From the NCBI GenBank assembly GCA_905215055.1, contig CAJMOH010000008.1, positions 6,417-70,416 of the forward strand: DNA of 64,000 nt, given 5' to 3'. The notes under the pieces are model-generated. The model ran no database searches, had not been told where the DNA came from, and saw only the letters and a program-made list of their open reading frames with translations. Positions 53,444 to 61,801 of the stretch are shown piece after piece. This DNA comes from an uncultured bacterium. Lineage in GTDB: Bacteria > Bacillota > Clostridia > Oscillospirales > Acutalibacteraceae. Position numbers and translations under genes: made by a program. Within the stretch, counting starts at the first letter, position 1. Every line of letters starts with the position of its first letter.

Positions 53444-53595
53444 TACAATTGTATCATTCATCCCATTTATGAATTGTCAGAAAACCATCCGCCCTTTCGG
53501 GAACGCGGCCTTTCTCGCTCCCATGCGGCCTCTGCTTCTCCCCTTGCACACACTCATTTCGCTGAAGGAACGCTTCTTACCGGACTGGCCAGCCG

Positions 53596-54951
53596 TCACT
53601 CCTGCCCCGCCAGGGGGAACAGCAGGGTGATCTGAAAAGCGGCGCCCGTCTGCTCCGCGTGACTGGAGCCACCCATTTTTTCCATCATGGCCTCCACACT
53701 GGAAAGCCCTACACAGGTGCCCGCCGGCTCGTCCCTGTCCTTCAGGCCGTTGCAGAAGGACAACGCCAGCACTCCCTCCTGCTCCCGGGCCTGAATCGAA
53801 ATTGGCTCTTGCAGGCTGGCGTATTTTAAAATATTGGAGGAGAGGTTGTCCAGTATCCGCCGGAGATAGGGGGTATGCACCGCCACTCTTCCCTCTCCAA
53901 AGTCCAGATCCCAGTGAAACGCATAGCCGTACTGCTCCAGGAAAGTTGCCGTCTCTTGAAGCAGGGGCCGGAAAATTTCCGCCGCCGGTGCCGGGGGCTC
54001 CATCTCCACTGCCCGCTTTTGGGAGGCCAGGGAATATTCCAGCAGGTTTTCCGCCAGCTGCTTGATCTGCTGGGCCTTCTCATCGATCTTGTCCAAATAG
54101 CCCCGCAGCTGGTCCTCTCCTTGGTACTTGCCATAGCGCAAGATTTCCGTATAGATGAGCAGCGTGGTCAGCGGGGTGCGAAGATCGTGGGACATTTGGG
54201 AGATCAGCGCCTGGTTGGCGGCATAGGTGCTGGATTCCCGCTCCCGCTGGGCGCGAAAGGCCAGGCGCATGGCGTCCAGGCTTTCCGCCAGGGCGGTAAG
54301 GTCGTTGTCGCCCCGGACAGTTACCGGCTGATTCAGGTCACCGCCCTCCATAGCCTGGATTTCCAGGCTGATTTGCCGCATGTAGCTAACGGTTCGCTGA
54401 AAGGCTATAAGGAATCCTGCCAGAAACAGCACCGCGCACAGAATCACCTCCGCGATGGTGGCATAGGTGGAATAGCGGTAGAGGTCGTTGCTGTAAAGGA
54501 CCACATCCCCCCAGCCGTCAGAAAATTCCACGGAATAATAGGAAATCCAGTCGTAGGTGGGAGTTTCCTCTCCCTCGGTGGCCGTCCAGGTGAAGTCGTC
54601 CCCCTCTACGGCAAGGCTGTAAGAGGCATAGGAGGAGTACACCAGCACGTTGGAGCGGTAAATCTCCATCAGGGTCAGGGGCTTGCCCCGCATCCACTGG
54701 GAAAGGGCCTGGGAATCCGTGGCGGAAACCTGATTTTCGGTGACGTAGTCCTGCAAGTCATTCACCCGTTCCTCGATGACAGTATCCAGAAAGTCCGAGG
54801 AGAGCAGATAATTTTCCAGGACGGACTCCACCGTGGCGTTCAGCACCACAAACAAGCCCCCGCACAGTATCCCCAGTCCCACCAGCAAAGCGAAAAACTG
54901 GGTTAAAATGCTCTGGTGGGTCTTTTTCCTTTTTGATTTATTGAGGGACAT
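53596..54951 (-). CDS. Sensor histidine kinase (HAMP, HisKA, HATPase)
   Basis: A 451-residue membrane kinase. TM1 (about 15-38) and TM2 (about 165-187, VILCAVLFLAGFLIAFQ) flank an extracellular sensor. A HAMP region leads to HisKA with MSHDLRTPLTTLLIYTEIL (His near 255) and a HATPase domain with NLSSNILKYASL. The glycine boxes appear less regular than usual (AGTCVGLSSVEAMMEKMGG). The ATG at 54951 has GGGAGG six bases away and overlaps the end of the response-regulator gene. The stimulus is unknown. Confidence 0.9.
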   Translation of the reverse strand: MSLNKSKRKKTHQSILTQFFALLVGLGILCGGLFVVLNATVESVLENYLLSSDFLDTVIEERVNDLQDYVTENQVSATDSQALSQWMRGKPLTLMEIYRSNVLVYSSYASYSLAVEGDDFTWTATEGEETPTYDWISYYSVEFSDGWGDVVLYSNDLYRYSTYATIAEVILCAVLFLAGFLIAFQRTVSYMRQISLEIQAMEGGDLNQPVTVRGDNDLTALAESLDAMRLAFRAQRERESSTYAANQALISQMSHDLRTPLTTLLIYTEILRYGKYQGEDQLRGYLDKIDEKAQQIKQLAENLLEYSLASQKRAVEMEPPAPAAEIFRPLLQETATFLEQYGYAFHWDLDFGEGRVAVHTPYLRRILDNLSSNILKYASLQEPISIQAREQEGVLALSFCNGLKDRDEPAGTCVGLSSVEAMMEKMGGSSHAEQTGAAFQITLLFPLAGQE

Positions 54952-55666
54952 AGCGATCCTCCCAGCCAAAGCGGTAGCCCTTGCCCCACACGGTTTTGAT
55001 AAAGGCGGGGTTTTGGGGGTCGTCCTCAATCTTGGTGCGCAGCTTGCGGATATGCACCATCACCGTGCCGTTGGAAACGGGAAAGTACGGCTCGTTCCAG
55101 ATACTCTCATAAATGGCCTGGGCAGAAAAAATCCACTGGGGACGCTGCATCAACAGCCGCAGAATCTGGTACTCAATCTCCGTCAGATCCCGTTCCTCCC
55201 CCCGCACCCACACCTGGTTGTGATCCAGGGCAATGGTAATCCCCTGGGCGGAGAGCGTGTCATCCTCGTAGGTGGCGCCGGGCTGCCCCTTGCCCTGATA
55301 GATGCAGTAACGCCGCAAAAGGGCCTTTACCCGGGCGATCAGCTCGGCGTAGGAAAAGGGCTTTACCAAATAGTCGTCCCCGCCGGCGGTAAGGCCGATC
55401 AGCTTGTCCGATTCCTGGGCCTTGGCGGTTAAAAACAGAATGGGGACGGTGGAGGTTTTGCGAATCTCCTCGCAGACCCGCAGGCCGGAGATGCCGGGCA
55501 TCATCACATCCAGGATAACCAAGTCGATTTGGTCGCTCATTTGCCGCAGGGCCTGTTCCCCGTTTTCCGCCTCTAAAATGGAGTAGTTTTCACCGGAGAG
55601 GAGAATGCGGATTCCCTCGCGGATTTCCGCCTCGTCCTCCACAATCAAGATAGTCTGTTTGGGCAT
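54938..55666 (-). CDS. Response regulator, OmpR/PhoB type
   Basis: A 242-residue protein. The receiver domain (1-120) has LIVEDEAEIREGIRILL, phospho-acceptor DLVILDVMMPGISG, FLTAKAQESDK and Lys in DDYLVKPFSYAEL. A winged-helix output domain (about 145-240) has LTEIEYQILRLLMQRPQWIF and TVMVHIRKLRTKIEDDP. It is first in the operon with the kinase, whose start it overlaps by 14 bp. Targets are unknown; a surface lipoprotein gene lies upstream on the same strand. Confidence 0.93.
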   Translation of the reverse strand: MPKQTILIVEDEAEIREGIRILLSGENYSILEAENGEQALRQMSDQIDLVILDVMMPGISGLRVCEEIRKTSTVPILFLTAKAQESDKLIGLTAGGDDYLVKPFSYAELIARVKALLRRYCIYQGKGQPGATYEDDTLSAQGITIALDHNQVWVRGEERDLTEIEYQILRLLMQRPQWIFSAQAIYESIWNEPYFPVSNGTVMVHIRKLRTKIEDDPQNPAFIKTVWGKGYRFGWEDRYVPQ

Positions 55667-55694
55667 GTGGGAACCTCCTTTTTCATTGGAAATA

Positions 55695-55732
55695 TGAAAG
55701 CGCCCTCCGCTGGCAAACGAAAGGCGCTTTCA
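55695..55732. repeat. Perfect 10-bp hairpin between the lipoprotein and regulator genes
   Basis: TGAAAGCGCC (55695-55704) pairs with GGCGCTTTCA (55723-55732). No T tract follows, so it may be a processing or partial termination site rather than a full terminator. Confidence 0.5.
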
Positions 55733-55768
55733 GGGGAAACTGAAGAAACTCACGTTGGCTAAAAGGCT

Positions 55769-56227
55769 TTACTTCCCGCTGCTGGCAGAGGAGGAGCCGG
55801 CTTTCTGGCTGGAAGCGCTGCTCTTGGAGGCATCCTGCTTGCTGGAGGTATCCTGCTTGCTGGAAGTGCCCTTCTTGCTGGAGGTGCCGCCCTTGTTGGA
55901 AGAACTGCCCTTGCTGGAAGAGCTGCCCTTGCTGGAGGAGCTGCCCTTGTTGGAAGAGCTGTCCTTGTTGGAAGAGCTGCCCTTGTTGGAGGTGCTGCCC
56001 TTGTTGGAGGAGCTGCCCTTGTTGGAAGAGCTGCCCTTGTTGGAAGAACTGCCCTTGCTGGAGTTTCCCTTGGAAGAGCTGGCGCTCTGGCTGGTGGTAG
56101 CCTTGTTTTTAGATCCAGTTGCTTTTTTGCTGTTGCCGCAGCCGGCAAACATGGAGAAGGAAATCAACATGGCCAGAACTAACGCGCCGATTCGAATACG
56201 GGTGTTTTTCAATTTGCGAGTTGTCAT
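55769..56227 (-). CDS. Ser/Asn/Lys/Gly-repeat lipoprotein
   Basis: A 152-residue lipoprotein. A basic start and the helix IGALVLAMLISFSMFAGC carry a lipobox ending in Cys near residue 30. The rest is almost wholly made of SSNKGS-type units in tandem (about 55870-56070 in DNA), then TSSKQD units. The mature protein is probably an extended, positively charged tether on the outer face of the membrane. The DNA repeats make its length prone to change. The ATG at 56227 has AAGGATG upstream. Confidence 0.75.
   Translation of the reverse strand: MTTRKLKNTRIRIGALVLAMLISFSMFAGCGNSKKATGSKNKATTSQSASSSKGNSSKGSSSNKGSSSNKGSSSNKGSTSNKGSSSNKDSSSNKGSSSSKGSSSSKGSSSNKGGTSSKKGTSSKQDTSSKQDASKSSASSQKAGSSSASSGK
55870..56070. 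repeat. In-frame tandem repeat region of the lipoprotein gene
   Basis: Units of 15 to 18 bp of the form CTTGYTGGARGAGCTGCC (plus strand) are repeated about ten times with small variations. They encode Ser-Ser-Asn-Lys-Gly or Ser-Ser-Ser-Lys-Gly. Confidence 0.8.
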
Positions 56228-56543
56228 AAAGAAACACATCCTTGTCAGTTTAGTTTTGTCTTTGGGAGACCATTTCCCTTTGACAGTGCCTATTCTAACA
56301 GGCGATTCTTAAAATCCACCCGGGTGTGTTCCTTAAAGGGATTTAACAAATCTAAAAATTTCTTAAAGACTTTCTCCCTGCATTGTAATCGGACAGCGCC
56401 GGGAAGTCAAGGGGCTTTCCCCGTTTCCTTCCCGGAGAAAGCCCCTGAAGTCCTTCCACCAATCCCCACAAGAAAAGGCTCCCCTTCGAGAGCCTTTTCA
56501 AAAGCAATGGCTTCACCAGAAGCCCGTGGTCCGCTCCTTCAGG
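56228..56543. other. Intergenic region upstream of the lipoprotein gene
   Basis: About 315 bp. It should contain the minus-strand lipoprotein promoter, for which TAGAAT near 56290 is the best -10. It also contains GGGGCTTTC/GAAAGCCCC (56421-56454), a 9-bp hairpin without a T tract, and the terminator of the aldo/keto reductase gene. No gene is seen. Confidence 0.45.
56472..56499 (-). terminator. Terminator of the aldo/keto reductase gene
   Basis: GAAAAGGCTC (56472-56481) and GAGCCTTTTC (56490-56499) form a perfect 10-bp stem with an 8-nt loop, ending in TTTTCTTG on the minus strand. Confidence 0.7.
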
Positions 56544-57461
56544 TCAAGGGAGCTTCTTTCCCGCGGCACAGTACAGCTGATACCACTCCTGCCGCGTCAA
56601 GACAATTTCGGCAGCCTTGCAGATCCCTTGGAGGCGTTCCGCGTTGGTGGTGCCAACAATTGCCTGCATGTTCGCCGGATGCCGCAAAATCCACGCAATG
56701 GCGATGGCGTTGGGAGTGGCATGATACTTTTCCGCCAGCTCGTCGATTTTCGCGTTGAGGGCGGCGAATTTTTCGTTCCCCAAAAATGTCCCTTGGAACA
56801 TCCCGTACTGAAACGGCGACCAGGCCTGGATTGTGATTCCCTTCAGCCGGCAATAATCCAGCACGCCCCCGTCCCGCACAGCGGCCGGCTCGCTTTCAAT
56901 ATTTACATTCAGGCCCTCGTCAATCATCGGGCAATGGGCAATGCTCAACTGCAGCTGGTCCACCAGCGGCTTCTCTCCGCAGGCTTGCTCCAGCAGCGCC
57001 ATTTGGCCGGGATTGTGGTTGCTCACGCCGAAGTGGCGCACCTTTCCGGATTCCTTCAGCACCCGAAAGGCCTCAGCCACCTCCTCCGGCTCCATAAGGG
57101 CGTCCGGCCGGTGAAGCAGCAGCACGTCCAAATATTCGGTACGCAGCCGCTTGAGGCTGCCCTCCACCGCCTGCAATATATGCTCCTTCGAGCAGTCGTA
57201 AGCCACTCCCGGCAGAATAGAGCATTTGGACTGGAGCAGCACCCTTTCCCGAACAGAGGGGGTCATGGGCAGCGCCTGAGCGAAAAACTGCTCCGCCTCT
57301 CCCCCTCCGTAAATATCCGCGTGGTCAAAAAAGTTGACGCCATTTTCCAGCGCGGTTTCCAGCAAGCGGTTCGCCTCCCGCTCGCTCAGGGAATTGATCC
57401 GCATACAGCCCAGAGCAATGGCTGGCGCCTCCAGTCCGCCTCCCAAAACCAATTGTTTCAT
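56544..57461 (-). CDS. Aldo/keto reductase family oxidoreductase (YdhF-like)
   Basis: A 305-residue NADPH-dependent reductase with a TIM barrel. Catalytic tetrad positions are seen in FFDHADIYGGGE (Asp, Tyr), LLQSKCSI (Lys) and KVRHFGVSNHN (His). The cofactor end has IVGTTNAERLQGI. LDVLLLHRPDALMEPEEVAE is typical of the YdhF group. The substrate is unknown. The ATG at 57461 has GGAGG 11 bases away; the adjacent in-frame GTG at 57464 is an alternative. Longer frames upstream are not protein-like. Confidence 0.92.
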   Translation of the reverse strand: MKQLVLGGGLEAPAIALGCMRINSLSEREANRLLETALENGVNFFDHADIYGGGEAEQFFAQALPMTPSVRERVLLQSKCSILPGVAYDCSKEHILQAVEGSLKRLRTEYLDVLLLHRPDALMEPEEVAEAFRVLKESGKVRHFGVSNHNPGQMALLEQACGEKPLVDQLQLSIAHCPMIDEGLNVNIESEPAAVRDGGVLDYCRLKGITIQAWSPFQYGMFQGTFLGNEKFAALNAKIDELAEKYHATPNAIAIAWILRHPANMQAIVGTTNAERLQGICKAAEIVLTRQEWYQLYCAAGKKLP

Positions 57462-57656
57462 CACAGCAAAATTCCTCCCCGTTTCTTTTATCCGCAAGCC
57501 TCTCCGCAAGCCAGCCCGCTCCTTGGCAGTTCTGGGGGCCTGACGCGAGGCCGCCGGTCTTTTTTTAAAGCCTGTCCATCCGATGGACGCCGGATTTTCC
57601 ACCCGCCGGTCCGCGGGAACCCTTCACCCGGCTCCTCCGCAGCCCAAAGAGAGCGT

Positions 57657-58853
57657 TTAAATGGCAAAATCCCCATTCCGGAAAATCTCCACCTCTTCAC
57701 CGGATTCGGTGGTGCCTACAATCTTCATGTCCGGGGTGCCAATCATAAAGTCCACATGGATGGTGGAGTCGTTAAACAGATCCTCATGACCAGCGGGAGA
57801 AGAGTTCAGCCCGCGGCCCAAAGCCAGGTGGCAGCTGGCGTTCTCGTCGATCAGGGTGGTATAGTACACCAGGCCGCTCATACTGATGGGAGAGTGATAC
57901 TCCACCAGGGCAGCTTCGCCCAGATACCCGGCGTTTTCGTCGGTGGAGATCAGGGCTTCCAGCATTTCCTTTCCCTCCTGGGCCAGAACCTCCACTACCT
58001 TGCCCTTCTCAAAGCGGAACCCAAAGTTCTCGATTTTCTTTCCTCCCAGCACCAGAGGCCGGGAGGCGTACACCACACCGCTGGTGCCATACTTGGCGGG
58101 GGTGGTGCAGATCTCCTCAGTGGGAATATTGGGAGTAAACGGCACGGCGGGCGCGCCCTCATGGCCAAACCTGGACCAAGGAGTCAGCTCCACTGTCAAA
58201 TCCGTGCCGTTGGAGGCGGTGTAGTGAAGCCGCTTCAGCTTCAGGGCGTCCACCGCCTTGCCCCGGGCCGCCTTCTGCGCCCGCAGGTCCTCCCAGGTTT
58301 TGACCACGTCGTTGGTCTCGTCAATATAGCACAGCTTAAAGAGAATTTCCCACAGCTCCTCCAGGGCCTGCTCTCCCGTTTTGTTCAGGATGTACTCCGC
58401 CCATTCCACCGTGGGTACCATGGCAATCAGCCACTGACAGTGCTTCTCCCGGCTGGCCTTCCGCATGATATTGCGAACCCTGTCCACATGGGCGAAAATG
58501 GCGTTGGAATTTTTCTCGCTGACACCCTCCATCAGCTTGGGGTTGACGCCTTCCAGCCGGACATAGCAGGCGCCCTCGTCCAAGTAGCCCTGGTGCATGG
58601 CGTACTCCCAGTCCTCCACATGGCGGACCTCTTCATCGCTGCGGTATTGGGCGGCAATCTTCATGTTTGGCAGGTCCAGATAATGGACCACCACGTTGCC
58701 GGCGCCCAGCTTATAGCACTCCTCTGCAAAGACGCTGGTAAACTGCCAGCCCTCGATGGCGGCTTCCACCAGGACGGTTTGTCCCTTTTGCACATTAAGG
58801 CCCACCCGGGCCAGCGTGTAGGCGTATTTGCGCTTCATGCTTTCAAAATCCAT
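57657..58853 (-). CDS. Aminopeptidase, M29 family
   Basis: A 398-residue metallopeptidase without a signal peptide. The metal-binding half of the M29 family is evident: FTPNIPTEEICTTP, ENFGFRFEKGKVVEV, LGEAALVEYHSPIS, ENASCHLALGRG and STIHVDFMIG, with Glu, His and Asp ligands. It removes N-terminal residues from peptides in the cytoplasm. It stands alone behind its own promoter. Confidence 0.93.
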   Translation of the reverse strand: MDFESMKRKYAYTLARVGLNVQKGQTVLVEAAIEGWQFTSVFAEECYKLGAGNVVVHYLDLPNMKIAAQYRSDEEVRHVEDWEYAMHQGYLDEGACYVRLEGVNPKLMEGVSEKNSNAIFAHVDRVRNIMRKASREKHCQWLIAMVPTVEWAEYILNKTGEQALEELWEILFKLCYIDETNDVVKTWEDLRAQKAARGKAVDALKLKRLHYTASNGTDLTVELTPWSRFGHEGAPAVPFTPNIPTEEICTTPAKYGTSGVVYASRPLVLGGKKIENFGFRFEKGKVVEVLAQEGKEMLEALISTDENAGYLGEAALVEYHSPISMSGLVYYTTLIDENASCHLALGRGLNSSPAGHEDLFNDSTIHVDFMIGTPDMKIVGTTESGEEVEIFRNGDFAI

Positions 58854-58887
58854 ACGGCGTTGCTCCTTTTCTTTTTGATTTGCCCCT

Positions 58888-58916
58888 ATTATACTCCCCG
58901 CGGCAAGGGTTGTAAA
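58888..58916 (-). promoter_or_regulatory. Promoter of the M29 aminopeptidase gene
   Basis: On the minus strand TTTACA (58916-58911) and TATAAT (58893-58888) are 17 bp apart, with AAAAGGAGC just ahead of the start codon. Confidence 0.72.
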
Positions 58917-58955
58917 CCTATGTTTTCCCCCAGGCCAGGTGGCGCCGGAAACGCG

Positions 58956-58984
58956 AAAAGAGCCGCCGCAGGTGCGGCAGCTCT
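58956..58984 (-). terminator. Terminator of the chromosomal carboxylesterase gene
   Basis: On the minus strand GAGCTGCCGCA pairs with TGCGGCGGCTC (one mismatch) and is followed by TTTTCG, 28 bp past the esterase stop. Confidence 0.8.
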
Positions 58985-59011
58985 CCTTTATTCGCTTACA
59001 TTCATGGTTTC

Positions 59012-60406
59012 TCAGCTGTGAAACAGCTCCAACAGCTTGGCCTTGCGCTGGGCCAGGCTGCCGTCTTTATCCAAGTTTTCCATAGCGCTGCCCTCTACGC
59101 AAAGGTGAAGCACCTGGCAGCTTTCGTCGTAAGGGGTCCAGGCGGGAAGGTTCTCCCCATTGGGATCGCCGGTTTTGGCAAAGTTGGTCCAATAGGTCAT
59201 CATCTGCTGGGACAGAGCGTAATCGCCCTCCTCATAAGGACGCCAGGATTCCGCCAGAGAACAGAACACATACCGGTTGTCACAAGAGTGGGGCGTGCCG
59301 ATGTTGTCTCCGGGCTGGGGGCGGTCGAAGCAGTAAACATAGGGAGCCTTGTATCCCTTCTCCACCAAGCCGGAGGCCAGGGCGTGAACCGCTGGGGCCA
59401 AGCCGGAGGCGAAGTTGGGCTTCTCCGTCAGGTAGTAGCCCTCGTCGATGGTGCAGCCCACCAGATAATCCAGCTGCTTCATAGAGCCGTCCTTCAGGCA
59501 GTCCTCCACAGGCTTGGGCAGCACATAGCCGTCAGCGCACCAGCTGAAGGTGCGTCCCATAAAGCGCTGAAATTCCAGACTGTGCTGCTCCAGGGTCTCC
59601 CAAGGCATAGCCCGCAGCTCCTCTATGGTCTGGCAGCCGCAAAATTCCAGGAACTGAACACTTGTCTCCTCCATGATGGGCTGCTGGGGACGGCCGGCAA
59701 AGGAGTACAGTCCGCCGCCGGAATGCATGGCCGCATGACGGAACCATCCCTTTGTCAAGGGAGAGCAGCAGAGGGCCTGCACCGACATGGCGCCGGCAGA
59801 CTGGCCGAAAATGGTGATGTTCTCCGGGTCACCGCCAAAGGCGGAAATGTTCTCCCGCACCCAGCGCAGAGCCTGAATCTGGTCCTGGAGGCCGTAGTTG
59901 CCGCAGCAGCCGCTGGCGCTCTCTTTTTTCAGGTCTGGATGGGCGAAAAAGCCAAACACGTTCATCCGGTAGTGAATGGTGACCACCACCACGCCGTGGC
60001 TGGCTAACCCGTCGCCGCAGTATTCATAGCAGGAGCCGTACCAGTTTTGGAACCCGCCGCCGTGGATGTAAAACATGACAGGGAGCTTGGCCGAGGCATC
60101 CCCGGCGGGAGTGGTGATATTTAAAAAGAGGCAGTCTTCGTCAATTTCCGGCGGATAAGGATAGCCGGGCATGACCTTCTTCAAATGGCCTGTTTCATCG
60201 TGAAGGTCAAAGGGACCCTGAGGCGCCGCGGGGCCGTAGGTATCGCATTTGAGCACGCCCTCCCAAGGGTCAGGCTCCTGGGGCGGGGCAAACCGAAGCT
60301 CTCCTACGGGAGGCTTGGCGTAACGCACGCCCCGAAACAGGGCAAATCCGGCATTGCTCTTGACGCCTTCCAGAGTGCCGTACTTTGTTTTAGCATATTG
60401 AATCAT
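59012..60406 (-). CDS. Type-B carboxylesterase (chromosomal copy)
   Basis: A 464-residue alpha/beta hydrolase. It has FRGVRYAKPPVGELRF near the N terminus, the oxyanion hole HGGGFQNWYGS, the nucleophile motif FGQSAGAMSV (Ser near residue 203), an acid in GCTIDEGYY and a His in GTPHSCDN. It is related to the two esterases of the integrated element, but it carries the classic GQSAG rather than G(E/Q)SGGGG, so it is not a recent copy. The ATG at 60406 has GGAGAGG upstream. The natural ester is unknown. Confidence 0.9.
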   Translation of the reverse strand: MIQYAKTKYGTLEGVKSNAGFALFRGVRYAKPPVGELRFAPPQEPDPWEGVLKCDTYGPAAPQGPFDLHDETGHLKKVMPGYPYPPEIDEDCLFLNITTPAGDASAKLPVMFYIHGGGFQNWYGSCYEYCGDGLASHGVVVVTIHYRMNVFGFFAHPDLKKESASGCCGNYGLQDQIQALRWVRENISAFGGDPENITIFGQSAGAMSVQALCCSPLTKGWFRHAAMHSGGGLYSFAGRPQQPIMEETSVQFLEFCGCQTIEELRAMPWETLEQHSLEFQRFMGRTFSWCADGYVLPKPVEDCLKDGSMKQLDYLVGCTIDEGYYLTEKPNFASGLAPAVHALASGLVEKGYKAPYVYCFDRPQPGDNIGTPHSCDNRYVFCSLAESWRPYEEGDYALSQQMMTYWTNFAKTGDPNGENLPAWTPYDESCQVLHLCVEGSAMENLDKDGSLAQRKAKLLELFHS

Positions 60407-60435
60407 GGCAGGCCTCTCCTTTACTGTTTTTTCAT

Positions 60436-60464
60436 AGTATAGCACAATTTTTTCACCACGGCAA
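60436..60464 (-). promoter_or_regulatory. Promoter of the chromosomal carboxylesterase gene
   Basis: On the minus strand TTGCCG (60464-60459) and TATACT (60441-60436) are 17 bp apart, 30 bp ahead of the start codon. Confidence 0.65.
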
Positions 60465-60497
60465 CACGGTCAGAAACACGGAATACATTTTTCTTTC

Positions 60498-60526
60498 TTG
60501 CGCCGCGCTCCGCCCTCTGCTATGAT
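60498..60526 (+). promoter_or_regulatory. Promoter of sfsA
   Basis: TTGCGC (60498-60503) and TATGAT (60521-60526) are 17 bp apart; AAGGAGG lies at 60535-60541. Confidence 0.6.
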
Positions 60527-60548
60527 AGAGAAGCAAGGAGGCAAAGCC

Positions 60549-61229
60549 ATGACGTACCATTCCATTACGCGGGGAATCTTTCTGGCCCGGCCCAACCGGT
60601 TTATCGCTCAGGTAGAAACCGAGGACGGCCCTCAGGTCTGCCATGTAAAAAACACCGGCCGCTGCCGGGAGCTGCTGGTGCCTGGCGCTCCTGTTTATCT
60701 GGAGGAAAGCCAAAATCCCCGGCGAAAGACACGATATGATCTCATTGCCGTAGAAAAGGGAAAGCTCCTCATCAACATGGACAGCCAAGCCCCCAACCAG
60801 GCGGCGGAGGAATATCTGCCCCGGCTGTTTCCCGGATTGACCAGCTATCGCCGGGAAACCGTCTGGGGAAGCTCCCGATTCGATTTTCTTGTGGAGGCCG
60901 CCGGCGAAACATGGTTTCTGGAGGTAAAGGGCGTAACTCTGGAGGAAAACGGCGTGGCTCTCTTTCCGGACGCCCCTACCCAGCGAGGCGTAAAGCACCT
61001 GCGGGAGCTGGTCCGCTGCCAGGAGGAGGGCTACCGAAGCTGCGCGCTCTTTGTGGTGCAGATGAAGGGGGTGCGGTATTTCACGCCCAACCGCCGCACA
61101 CATCTGGAATTTGCCCTGGCTCTGGAGGAAGCCGCCGCTCAGGGCGTCCGCCTGGAGGCCGTGGACTGCCTGGTAACGCCCAAGTCCTTGACTCCAGACG
61201 CCCCTGTTGAAATCCGGCTGAAAACGTAA
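60549..61229 (+). CDS. sfsA: SfsA family protein (sugar fermentation stimulation)
   Basis: A 226-residue protein with the SfsA layout: an N-terminal OB-like part (FLARPNRFIAQVETEDG, VCHVKNTGRCRELLVPGAPVYLEE) and a nuclease-like C-terminal part (RFDFLVEAAGETWFLEVKGVTLEENG, FPDAPTQRGVKHLREL). E. coli SfsA affects maltose use and binds DNA; the true role is open, and the fold hints at nuclease ancestry. The ATG at 60549 has AGGAGG at a good distance. Confidence 0.94.
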   Translation: MTYHSITRGIFLARPNRFIAQVETEDGPQVCHVKNTGRCRELLVPGAPVYLEESQNPRRKTRYDLIAVEKGKLLINMDSQAPNQAAEEYLPRLFPGLTSYRRETVWGSSRFDFLVEAAGETWFLEVKGVTLEENGVALFPDAPTQRGVKHLRELVRCQEEGYRSCALFVVQMKGVRYFTPNRRTHLEFALALEEAAAQGVRLEAVDCLVTPKSLTPDAPVEIRLKT

Positions 61230-61257
61230 AAGGAGGATGGGAAACCATCCTCCTTTT
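61228..61257. terminator. Bidirectional terminator between sfsA and the zinc-ribbon gene
   Basis: AAAAGGAGGATGG (61228-61240) and CCATCCTCCTTTT (61245-61257) form a perfect 13-bp stem around GAAA. It overlaps the sfsA stop codon. Confidence 0.9.
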
Positions 61258-61267
61258 GCAGCTTCGC

Positions 61268-61480
61268 TTAATGCCCCACCAGAAAATCCAGCACGTTCCA
61301 GCCGTCGGATGTCTGAGAGCGGTACAGCTCTGTATAGCCGCAATTCACACAGCTGACTGTAATAAATTTCTTGTTCTGCACATCGAACAGCTTGGCAAAG
61401 TTTCCGCCGGTAGCTTGAAACTGGTCGCTTTCATACTGGGTACAGCCGCACTTGGGACACACATATTGCATCTTTTCCAT
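61268..61480 (-). CDS. Zinc-ribbon domain protein
   Basis: A 70-residue protein with two CxxC knuckles (YVCPKCGCTQYESDQF and VSCVNCGYTELY), which bind one zinc. The family appears as small predicted nucleic-acid-binding proteins in many Clostridia; function unknown. The ATG at 61480 has GGAGG eight bases upstream. It converges with sfsA. Confidence 0.82.
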   Translation of the reverse strand: MEKMQYVCPKCGCTQYESDQFQATGGNFAKLFDVQNKKFITVSCVNCGYTELYRSQTSDGWNVLDFLVGH

Positions 61481-61801
61481 CCCACATTCCTCCTTTATTC
61501 TGTGGACAGTCTACCATTTTTTTCTGACAAAGGGACCAGGATTTTTCTTACGAGTTTCTTAAAGCCCTTTTAGGATTCATCTTTCATATCATAGGATGAT
61601 ATAGAAAAAGTTATGAGATTTGAACAACGAAAAGGAATATTTTTTAATGATAACATAAACAAAAGAAAATCTCAATCGTCATTTTATGAATTTTCAAAAA
61701 AATACAGGGAGTTTTTATTGACTTTTCCTTCATTATCTCCTATGATATGTATAGAGACGGGTACATGACCGCGGGACCCTTTTGGCGCATGGGAGGCGCT
61801 T
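61481..61801. other. Divergent intergenic region, AT-rich
   Basis: About 320 bp between the zinc-ribbon gene and the BlaI-type gene, much richer in A and T than the surroundings. It holds the plus-strand promoter and dyad described next and presumably the minus-strand promoter of the zinc-ribbon gene. No gene is seen. Confidence 0.5.
61718..61766 (+). promoter_or_regulatory. Promoter and candidate operator of the BlaI-type gene
   Basis: TTGACT (61718-61723) and TATGAT (61741-61746) are 17 bp apart. Just downstream ATGTA (61747-61751) and TACAT (61762-61766) form a dyad with a 10-nt spacer, of the TACA/TGTA type bound by BlaI/MecI repressors, so self-repression is likely. Confidence 0.65.

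Noticed and set aside
55755..56312. Leu/Glu repeat frame on the plus strand
   Set aside because: It is the other strand of the SSNKG repeats; the lipobox and ribosome site belong to the minus-strand frame.
56526..59021. 831-codon open frame on the plus strand
   Set aside because: It lies opposite the aldo/keto reductase and M29 aminopeptidase genes, has no domain, and arises from GC-rich codon use on the other strand.
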